DNA from: Candidatus Iainarchaeum sp.
GTDB taxonomy: Archaea; Iainarchaeota; Iainarchaeia; Iainarchaeales; GCA-2688035
Direction of reading: 5' to 3'
Length of the DNA: 11,362 nt
NCBI GenBank assembly: GCA_017608725.1
Contig: JAFCFG010000014.1
Location: forward strand, 1 to 11,362
A program made the position numbers and the translations under genes. The notes beneath the pieces are model-generated. The model saw only the letters and a program-made list of their open reading frames with translations, was not told the DNA's origin and ran no database searches. Positions 5,974 to 11,362 of this stretch are shown here, piece after piece (the stretch's first letter is position 1; each line of letters opens with the position of its first letter).

Positions 5974-7224
5974 TTACTCAATGAGTTCTGGCAATTGCCC
6001 CAAATCAGCAAATTTTACTTTTCCTTCCCTGCCGGATTTCATTTCCTTCAGGGTGAACTCTCCTTGCTGTAAATCCCTTTCTCCAACTATTGCAACATAT
6101 GGAATTCCAAGCTTGTTCGCATACTCCAGGTTTTTGCTAATGCCCCTGTTGTTCAAATCCATTGAAGCATTTATTTCCAATGCCCTGATTTCGTTGGTTA
6201 GTTTAAGTGCTTTTTTCTGCATTTTTTCGCCAACGGCAACAACAAACACGCTTGTATTGCTTCCTGGTTCCAGCTTTCCCTCAAGTGCATCAAGCAACCT
6301 TTCAATTCCAAAGGAACAGCCAACAGCAGGCGTTGATATTCCGCCGTATGCTTCAACCAGCTTGTCGTATCTGCCGCCTCCGCCAACACTTGGGCTGCCC
6401 TTTACAACAACCTCAAAAATCACGCCAGTGTAGTACTCAAGGCCCCTGGCAAGGCACAAATTGAGGGAAACGTATTTGTCCAGGCCATTTTCAGCAAGCA
6501 ATTGCAGAAGCGCTTCCAATTCCTTGAGGGGAGCGGTGTCCTTTAAACTCAACTTTTCTAAGCCGCCTGACTGCAGTTGTCCAAGAATTTGTGTGTCAAT
6601 TCCTTTTTCCTTTAGCTCTTTTTTCACCCCATTTTCCCCAATTTTGTCCATTTTGTCCAGGCACTGAAAGCATTCAAAGACCTTTTCTTTTGGAACATTG
6701 CAGCTTAGGGCAATCTCTTCCAAAAGCTTCCTGTTGTTGATTTTTACAGTGAATTCATCTTCAACAAATCCAAGCTCCAGCATGACATCAATTGCAACAG
6801 CGATTGTTTCAAAATCAGCCAGTATTCCAGCTGAACCAACAATGTCCCAGTCTGCCTGGGTAAATTCCCTGTACCTTTTCTGCTGTGGCCTGTCATATCT
6901 GTAGACCCTGCCAATCTGGTATCTCTTGAACGGCTTTGGCAGCTGCTTGTTTGCTGCAACAACTCTTGCAAGCGGAACCGTGAGATCAAACCGCAAACCC
7001 AGCTCTCTTCCGCTTTTGTCCTTGAAGTAGTAAACCTCTTCCTTTATTGCATCTCCACCTGCGCCCTTCTTTGCAAGCAGAGCAAACTCCTCCACAATCG
7101 GAGTTTCCAGTGGCTCGAAGCCATATCTCTCAAAAACCTGCCTGCAGCTATCCTGAATCAGCTGTTTTTTTACAGCCCTTTCAGGCAGAAAATCCTGCAT
7201 TCCCCTAACTGTTTGGAGAGCCAT
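5974..7224 (-). CDS. hisS: Histidyl-tRNA synthetase
   Basis: A 416-residue class II synthetase that charges tRNA-His with histidine. The start is ATG 7224, preceded by AGGTGA at a five-base spacing; a GTG three codons upstream overlaps that site and is less likely. The N-terminus MALQTVRGMQDFLPE is typical. Motif 1 lies around 30-50, motif 2 (KRYQIGRVYRYDRP to REFTQADWDIVG) at 100-130, the histidine-binding RGLEYYTG at 260-267, the glycine-rich SVGGGGRYD at 279-287, and motif 3 (VGCSFGIERL) at 301-310. Residues 325-416 are the anticodon-binding domain. All landmarks are intact. It lies directly downstream of hisD/hisG remnants and near tRNA-His. A TATA-like TTTAAATA at 7254-7261 gives it its own promoter. 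Confidence 0.97.
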   Translation of the reverse strand: MALQTVRGMQDFLPERAVKKQLIQDSCRQVFERYGFEPLETPIVEEFALLAKKGAGGDAIKEEVYYFKDKSGRELGLRFDLTVPLARVVAANKQLPKPFKRYQIGRVYRYDRPQQKRYREFTQADWDIVGSAGILADFETIAVAIDVMLELGFVEDEFTVKINNRKLLEEIALSCNVPKEKVFECFQCLDKMDKIGENGVKKELKEKGIDTQILGQLQSGGLEKLSLKDTAPLKELEALLQLLAENGLDKYVSLNLCLARGLEYYTGVIFEVVVKGSPSVGGGGRYDKLVEAYGGISTPAVGCSFGIERLLDALEGKLEPGSNTSVFVVAVGEKMQKKALKLTNEIRALEINASMDLNNRGISKNLEYANKLGIPYVAIVGERDLQQGEFTLKEMKSGREGKVKFADLGQLPELIE

Positions 7225-7253
7225 GTTATTCACCTACTTTTAGTTCAAAATGG

Positions 7254-7261
7254 TATTTAAA
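7254..7261 (-). promoter_or_regulatory. TATA-like box for hisS
   Basis: TTTAAATA on the minus strand, 29 bases before ATG 7224, overlapping the stop codon of the hisG remnant. It implies that hisS is transcribed independently with a very short leader containing AGGTGA. Confidence 0.5.
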
Positions 7262-7442
7262 CAATTGCCTTTTGCAGGTTGTATTCCAGTATGTCCTCTG
7301 CTCCTGCGTCTTTGATTTTTGAAATAATTCCCCTTACTTTGTTCTTATCCACTGCAACTTTTATTGCATATCCTTCTCCACCGTAAAGCCCGCTTACTGT
7401 TGGGCGTTTCTCAATGCTTTTCCAAAGCCCTTTTTTCTTCAC
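7257..7442 (-). pseudogene. hisG: hisG remnant: C-terminal regulatory domain only
   Basis: A frame of about 61 residues with IEKRPTVSGLYGGEG, then AIKVAVDKNKVRGIISKIKDAG and AEDILEYNL. This matches the C-terminal PII-like domain (HisG_C) of long-form ATP phosphoribosyltransferase, the first enzyme of histidine synthesis, where histidine exerts feedback. The catalytic part is absent. The frame overlaps the hisD remnant by about 30 bases in another frame, and a TAG stop lies just before its GTG. I infer a deletion scar joining hisD to hisG. A less likely alternative is a small free-standing histidine-binding protein. Confidence 0.65.
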
Positions 7443-7645
7443 CTAAAAGGGCTTCAAATGCCTTTCTCAGCTTTTCCTCACTGCACTTAAATTCCTTTAA
7501 TTCAGTGTTATCAAATTTCCTTGAATAATAGACAAGGGCCTTGTCTCCCCCTTTCCTTACCTTTTCAATTATTTTCCAAACAGTTTTCTCTATTTCGTTG
7601 GTGAAGTAGCTCACCTTTTGCACTTACGTCTAGTTTTGAATTCAT
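7411..7645 (-). pseudogene. hisD: hisD remnant: N-terminal fragment with frameshift
   Basis: The original start appears to be ATG 7645 with GGAGG nine bases upstream, encoding MNSKLDVSAKGE. After about 10-12 codons the frame shifts by one, and the homologous sequence continues in the frame starting near 7623: VWKIIEKVRKGGDKALVYY, SRKFDNTELKEF, then EEKLRKAFEALLGEEKRAL. This matches the N-terminus of histidinol dehydrogenase, which has the same order of motifs (II-x-x-VR-x-x-GD-x-AL, then KFD). Histidinol dehydrogenase has over 400 residues; the rest, including all catalytic histidines, is gone and the sequence runs into hisG. It cannot make a working enzyme. Confidence 0.72.
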
Positions 7646-7669
7646 TCCACTACGCCTCCGTTTTCAATG

Positions 7670-7688
7670 GTGATGAAGTAAATCACTT
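7670..7688. repeat. 19-bp imperfect palindrome, copy 1
   Basis: GTGATGAAGTAAATCACTT, with arms GTGAT/ATCAC, lies just upstream of the hisD remnant start. It differs in one base from a second copy at 7959-7977. The pair brackets the tRNA-His gene. Confidence 0.6.
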
Positions 7689-7704
7689 AGAGAATTAGAT
7701 TGAG

Positions 7705-7777
7705 GGCCGGCGCCGGGAGTTGAACCCGGTTCAAGCGGTCCACAGCCGCTTATCTTCGCCGTTAGACCACGCCAGCC
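7705..7777 (-). tRNA. tRNA-His (anticodon GUG) with encoded G-1
   Basis: A complete cloverleaf: acceptor GCTGGCG with CGCCGGC (one U:G pair), D stem GTCT/AGAT, anticodon stem AGCGG/CCGCT with loop CTGTGGA, T arm CCGGG-TTCAACT-CCCGG. A G precedes position 1 and faces C73, the identity pair recognised by histidyl-tRNA synthetase. CCA is not encoded. It lies in the same orientation as hisS and the his remnants. Confidence 0.95.
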
Positions 7778-7958
7778 ATTGTCGCCACACCAGGCGGGTG
7801 CGAATGCCATCTTTGCTCCCTTCGGTCGCTCGATGCTATATGCTCGCCCGCCCTGGCTCGCATTAATCAGCCTTAGGGCTGAATTAGAATCTATTTTGCT
7901 GTTATTAAATTCCTTTCGGTTTCGGTAGCTAAGCAAATCAGCAGAATCAGCATTTCCA

Positions 7959-7977
7959 GTGATGAACTAAATCACTT
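7959..7977. repeat. 19-bp imperfect palindrome, copy 2
   Basis: GTGATGAACTAAATCACTT, in the same orientation as copy 1 and identical at 18 of 19 positions. Counting one flanking base each side of the core, the arms are AGTGAT and ATCACT. Confidence 0.6.
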
Positions 7978-8029
7978 TTCATTGCTACCAAAACAACTTA
8001 TGTATGCAACGTTTTAAAAATGTTGCTGG

Positions 8030-8051
8030 AAAAGCCAGGCAAAAGCCAGGC
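8030..8051. repeat. Two tandem copies of an 11-bp unit
   Basis: AAAAGCCAGGC occurs twice head to tail, inside the loop of the CTGGAAAA/TTTTCCAG inverted repeat. Confidence 0.7.
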
Positions 8052-8069
8052 ATTTTTTCCAGGAAAGTT

Positions 8070-8131
8070 GAAGCATTGGCCAACGAATTTTTGAATGCTT
8101 GAAGCATTGGCCAACGAATTTTTGAATGCTT
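8070..8131. repeat. Perfect 31-bp tandem duplication
   Basis: The 31-base unit at 8070-8100 is repeated exactly at 8101-8131. Each unit begins GAAGCATTGG, contains the palindrome TTGGCCAA, and has AAGCATT and AATGCTT at its ends, so it could fold on itself. Confidence 0.9.
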
Positions 8132-8181
8132 GTTTTTTTGCTTTGTATTTTGTAATAGAATTTAAAGCTTATGTATTATTA

Positions 8182-8191
8182 ATTATTAAAT
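8182..8191 (+). promoter_or_regulatory. TATA-like box for argH
   Basis: ATTATTAAAT, about 23-32 bases before ATG 8214. No ribosome binding site precedes the ATG, so a leaderless transcript is likely. TTTAAAG at 8161-8167 is an alternative TATA element. Confidence 0.4.
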
Positions 8192-8213
8192 CGCGTTATT
8201 TAGTGGTTTTTAA

Positions 8214-9560
8214 ATGAAACTCTGGGAAAAAGGAAAGGTTTCTTTGGATAAGAGGGTTGAGCGCTTTACTGTTGGAAAGGACATTTTTTTTGACCAGAGC
8301 CTTGTCTTGTACGATTGCCTTGGGTCAATTGCCCATGCGAAAATGCTGCAGAAAATCGGCGTATTGAAAGCAGCTGAGTTCAAGAAGCTGAAAAAAGAGC
8401 TGGTTGCAATAATTGAATTGGACAAAAAAGGCAAATTCAAGCTTGAGCAGCATGACGAAGATGTCCACAGCAAGGTAGAGAACCATTTAACCAAAAAGCT
8501 CGGTGATTTGGGCAAGAAAATTCACACAGGAAGAAGCAGAAACGACCAAGTGCTGGTTGATTTGCGGTTGTACAGCAAGAGGCAATTGCAGCTTATAATT
8601 GAATCTTTGCTGGATTTGTGCACTACTTTGGTTAAGCTTGCCCAGAAAAACAGGCTGGTTCCAATGCCTGGTTACACCCACATGAGGCAGGCAATGCCTT
8701 CATCTATCGGGCTGTGGGTTGCCAGCTTTGCCGAATCGCTGTTGGATGACCTGCACTTGCTTTGGTGTACTTATGAGCTAAACAACCAGAATCCCTTGGG
8801 TTCGGCAGCAGGCTACGGTGTTGCCCTGCCAATTGACAGAAACCTTACAACAAAACTGCTTGGCTTCAGCAAGCTGCAGAACAATGTATTGTATGTGCAG
8901 AGCGGCAGAGGTAAGTTTGAGTCGCTTATTCTGTCAGCCTTGCTGCAGATAAGCGTTGATTTGGGCAGGTTTGCAACTGACCTGATTTTGTTCAGCTCAC
9001 CGGAATTCAATTTCGTTAGGTTGCCGGAGGAATTTTGCACTGGCAGCAGCATGATGCCCCAAAAGCAGAACCCGGATGTTTTGGAATTAATAAGGGGCAA
9101 AAGCGCGATGATGCAGGGATACTTCCTGCAAATACTCAATGTTGTAAGTGGAATGTACAGCGGCTACCACAGGGATTTGCAGCTCACAAAAGAGCCCCTG
9201 ATGCAGGGCCTGGCATTGGAGAAGGAGTGCCTTGAGATTTTTGCATTGGTTATTGGAAAATTAAAAGTTAACAAGGGCCCTGCAGCAAAGGCCTGCAGGA
9301 TTGAGTTGTTTGCAACAGACAAGGCAATTGATTTGGCCAGAAAAGGCTTGCCCTTTAGGGATGCCTACAGGGTCATTGCAGAAAGCAAGTTTGAGTTTGT
9401 GGCTGACCCGGTTGAGAACATCAAAAAGAAAAGGCACTTGGGTGCAACAGGCAACCTTGCCTTGTACAAGTTGTTGGACAGGATAGCGGAACACAGGAAG
9501 AAGTTGAGGAAGGAAAAGTCCCTTTTTGAAAGAAAAATGAAGGCCTTGGCTGATTTATGA
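8214..9560 (+). CDS. argH: Argininosuccinate lyase
   Basis: A 448-residue protein of the fumarase/aspartase superfamily. It splits argininosuccinate into arginine and fumarate in the cytoplasm. Landmarks: LWEKG near the N-terminus, DEDVHSKVE at 81-89, HTGRSRNDQ at 104-112, MPGYTHMRQAMP at 151-162 with His156 as the catalytic acid/base residue, NPLGSAAGYG at 193-202, and the signature loop GSSMMPQKQNPD at 277-288 with catalytic Ser279. The usual loop reads GSSxMPQKKNPD, so K to Q here is a small deviation. Length is normal. argG is not in the window. The gene leads a likely two-gene operon with the RelA/SpoT-type gene 24 bases downstream. Confidence 0.95.
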   Translation: MKLWEKGKVSLDKRVERFTVGKDIFFDQSLVLYDCLGSIAHAKMLQKIGVLKAAEFKKLKKELVAIIELDKKGKFKLEQHDEDVHSKVENHLTKKLGDLGKKIHTGRSRNDQVLVDLRLYSKRQLQLIIESLLDLCTTLVKLAQKNRLVPMPGYTHMRQAMPSSIGLWVASFAESLLDDLHLLWCTYELNNQNPLGSAAGYGVALPIDRNLTTKLLGFSKLQNNVLYVQSGRGKFESLILSALLQISVDLGRFATDLILFSSPEFNFVRLPEEFCTGSSMMPQKQNPDVLELIRGKSAMMQGYFLQILNVVSGMYSGYHRDLQLTKEPLMQGLALEKECLEIFALVIGKLKVNKGPAAKACRIELFATDKAIDLARKGLPFRDAYRVIAESKFEFVADPVENIKKKRHLGATGNLALYKLLDRIAEHRKKLRKEKSLFERKMKALADL

Positions 9561-9584
9561 TTTTTCCCGGGGGGTTGAGGGCAT

Positions 9585-11276
9585 TTGAAAAAGCTGGGCA
9601 GGGAATTGAAGAAGCTTGTTAAAACGGTGAAAGCTAATTACAGGGATGCAGACGTTAAGCTTATTCAGGATGCCTTTTTCTTTGCAGAGAAGGCCCACAA
9701 AAACCAGTTCAGGGAATCAAAAAAGCCATTCATTATACACCCTTTTTCAACAGCGCTTATTTTGGCTGAACTTGGTGCTGACCCAAAAACCGTTGCAGCT
9801 GCCCTGCTGCACGACGTTTTGGAAGACACAAAAACAAAACCGGCTGAGCTGCAGAAACGCTTTGGCAGAGAGGTATTGAAGCTTGTTGAAGGCGTAACCA
9901 AATTGTCAAGGCTTGCAAGTGAAAAGCGCGAGGCAAAGAGAACAGCAAACCTGCAAAACCTACTGCTTGCAACCACCAAGGACCCCAGGGTGATTGTAAT
10001 AAAGCTGGCTGACAAGCTGCATAACCTTAAGACTTTGGGTTATCTGGCAGAGGATGACAGGAAGAGAATTGCATCTGAGGCCCTGCACGTATATGCCCCC
10101 ATTGCTTTAAAGCTTGGAATCCATGCACTCTACAATGACATGAGTAACCTTTCCTTCAAACACCTTAGGCCGGCTGTTTACGCTGACCTGAGCCAGCTTA
10201 TTAAGAGGAAGGGCAAGATAAAAAGGGCAGAAATCAATGCAATGGTGCAAGCGATTAGAAAACGGATTAAGAAAAAGGACGTTTCCTTTTCCATTGATGA
10301 AAAAACGATTTATTCGATTCACTCAAAGATGCTGAGAAAGGATAAGAGCTTGGATGAGTTGCCCGACTTCTTTGTTTTAAAAATCGTTGCCCCTTCAACA
10401 ATAGAGTGCTATGGGATTCTTGGCGTGATTCACAGCCTTTTTACTCCCTTGCCAAAAAGGGTCCGGGATTATATTGCATTGCCCCAGCCAAATCTCTATC
10501 AGGCTTTGCATACAACTGTAATCGGCCCAAACGGCGAGCCGGTGAAGGTTAGGATTGCAACAAAAGCCATGCAGGAAATAACGAAGAAGGGAATAATTGC
10601 GTATTGGCAGTTTCGAAGCAGGGGAACCGATAAGCTGTTGCATAAAAACATTGAATCGCTTGCAAAGGTAATTGGCAGGGGCAAAATGCCTTTGAAGAGA
10701 AAGGACTTCCTGGTTGCTTTGAAAGCCGATTTCCTGGCAAAAACAATCGTTGTCTTTACTCCAGACGGAGAAGCAGTTGAGTTGGTTGCTGGTGCAACCC
10801 CAATCGATTTTGCCTTTGAATGCAACAAAAAGACAGTTTTTAGGTTGTGGAGGGCAAAGGTTAACGGAAAGTTCGTTTCCCTGGGCAGAAAGCTTGAAAA
10901 CGGTGACATCGTTGAATTAATTGCCTCCTCAGGGCCTCAGGTAAAGGATTCTTGGTTGAAGTATGCAAAGGGCTTTGCAGTGAAAAAGGCAATAAAGCAG
11001 TTTTTGCAAAAGCCAGTTAGGTCAGGGAAACAAAAGCCCTCAATTGATTTAAACGTAGAGGCCAAGGACAGGGTGGGCATTCTGGCAGCAATAAGCAAAG
11101 CGATTTCAAGCAATGGAATAAACATCGGCGCAGTAGCAGTTGGAAGAATGCCTAATGCAAAAGCAGAGTGCCAGTTCAATGTGGAGTTCTCAAATGCAGC
11201 CAAGTTAAGGAAGGCAATTGAAGAAATAAAGAAAATAAAGGACGTGAAGTCAGTAGAGATAGTTTACAGGGGCTGA
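9585..11276 (+). CDS. RelA/SpoT-type protein: intact (p)ppGpp hydrolase, degenerate synthetase
   Basis: A 563-residue long-form RSH from TTG 9585, with GAGG four bases upstream. The HD hydrolase domain (about 20-190) keeps every key residue I can place: R43 (QFRES), H52 (IIHP), H76-D77 and E80-D81 (HDVLEDT), D143 and N147 (KLADKLHN). The synthetase-like domain (about 232-345) is recognisable from IYSIHSKM and QPNLYQALHTTVIGP, but the EVQIRT motif reads KVRIAT, so the catalytic Glu is Lys321, and DLRAVR reads DFFVLK. TGS follows at 388-447 and ACT at 487-560. The helical and zinc-finger modules of bacterial RelA/SpoT between TGS and ACT are missing, which accounts for the short length. I infer a (p)ppGpp-degrading enzyme rather than a synthetase. 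It is probably cotranscribed with argH. Confidence 0.88.
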   Translation: MKKLGRELKKLVKTVKANYRDADVKLIQDAFFFAEKAHKNQFRESKKPFIIHPFSTALILAELGADPKTVAAALLHDVLEDTKTKPAELQKRFGREVLKLVEGVTKLSRLASEKREAKRTANLQNLLLATTKDPRVIVIKLADKLHNLKTLGYLAEDDRKRIASEALHVYAPIALKLGIHALYNDMSNLSFKHLRPAVYADLSQLIKRKGKIKRAEINAMVQAIRKRIKKKDVSFSIDEKTIYSIHSKMLRKDKSLDELPDFFVLKIVAPSTIECYGILGVIHSLFTPLPKRVRDYIALPQPNLYQALHTTVIGPNGEPVKVRIATKAMQEITKKGIIAYWQFRSRGTDKLLHKNIESLAKVIGRGKMPLKRKDFLVALKADFLAKTIVVFTPDGEAVELVAGATPIDFAFECNKKTVFRLWRAKVNGKFVSLGRKLENGDIVELIASSGPQVKDSWLKYAKGFAVKKAIKQFLQKPVRSGKQKPSIDLNVEAKDRVGILAAISKAISSNGINIGAVAVGRMPNAKAECQFNVEFSNAAKLRKAIEEIKKIKDVKSVEIVYRG

Positions 11277-11362
11277 TTTGGTCAGTAGAGATAGTTTACA
11301 GGGGCTGATTTGGTCAGTAGAGATAGTTTACAGGGGCTGATTTGGTCAGTAGAGATAGTTTA
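11249..11362. repeat. Perfect 32-bp tandem repeat at window end (3.6 copies)
   Basis: The 32-base unit starting GTCAGTAGAGATAG and ending GGGGCTGATTTG occurs at 11249-11280, 11281-11312 and 11313-11344, then 18 bases of a fourth copy. The first copy contains the final codons and stop of the RSH gene. The copies are identical. A repeat beginning in a coding end and running to the edge suggests a contig-end assembly artefact. Confidence 0.95.

Larger units (their letters stand above)
7778..8213. other. Gene-free stretch with GC-rich foldable block and short repeats
   Basis: No convincing gene is present. Bases 7785-7865 are much richer in G and C than the surroundings and contain complementary parts: CCAGGCGGG near 7790 and CCCGCCCTGG near 7845 pair with one bulge. 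TCAGCC/GGCTGA at about 7868-7883 forms a six-pair hairpin. The rest is AT-rich and holds a second copy of the 19-bp palindrome (7959-7977), an eight-pair inverted repeat CTGGAAAA/TTTTCCAG (8026-8033 and 8055-8062) and two sets of tandem repeats. Close to the argH start, TATA-like sites occur at 8161-8167 and 8182-8191. Confidence 0.6.

Noticed and set aside
7664..7936. Minus-strand 90-residue reading frame over tRNA-His
   Set aside because: It covers the tRNA gene and the GC-rich block and has no protein-like pattern.
7670..7977. C/D box small RNAs, because GTGATGA resembles a C box
   Set aside because: No CTGA D box or internal D'/C' pair at suitable spacing was found on that strand; the symmetric form fits a palindrome better.
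11249..11362. CRISPR array
   Set aside because: The units are directly contiguous with no variable spacers.

Overview
The window reads as chromosomal DNA from an archaeon, most likely a DPANN-type lineage (Diapherotrites or Woesearchaeota-like; this is an impression from gene content, not a placement). Supporting signs are AT-rich TATA boxes about 25-30 bases before start codons with no ribosome binding site, tRNA genes without encoded CCA, a tRNA-Thr ending in U73, a tRNA-His with an encoded G-1, and archaeal-style proteins. Both ends are probably close to contig ends: a gene runs off the left edge, and the right edge is a perfect 32-bp tandem repeat.

Left region (1-2939). Three neighbouring genes each carry a DUF4430-like domain, the fold of the ligand-binding beta domain of transcobalamin and intrinsic factor. 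One is an exported protein with an alpha/alpha-toroid (1-1108, minus). One is an ArsR-like DNA-binding protein (1213-1728, plus). One is a membrane-anchored protein (1735-2169, minus). The last is translationally coupled to a multi-pass membrane protein that looks like an ECF-transporter S component (2169-2702), preceded by a 65-residue two-helix protein (2742-2939). Together they look like an uptake system for cobalamin or another small ligand, with capture, membrane delivery, transport and cytoplasmic sensing parts. This is the most interesting part of the window.

Middle region (2976-5933). It holds a CAU-anticodon tRNA with an unusual C55, a ribose-5-phosphate isomerase A homologue with substituted active-site residues, and a large cysteine-rich surface lipoprotein. 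A perfect 26-bp inverted repeat throws the lipoprotein gene out of frame, so its C-terminal end now sits in a separate reading frame. A tRNA-Thr(GGU) follows.

Histidine region (5974-7777). Intact hisS lies next to a decayed remnant in which the N-terminal part of hisD is joined to the C-terminal domain of hisG, and then tRNA-His(GUG). This suggests a histidine biosynthesis operon collapsed by deletion while the charging machinery was kept. A GC-rich, fold-prone stretch and several short repeats separate this block from the next.

Right region (8214-11276, plus). argH (argininosuccinate lyase) is followed 24 bases later by a RelA/SpoT-type protein. That protein has a complete HD hydrolase active site but a damaged-looking synthetase domain, so it is probably a (p)ppGpp hydrolase or a sensor rather than a synthetase. 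The two genes form a likely operon.
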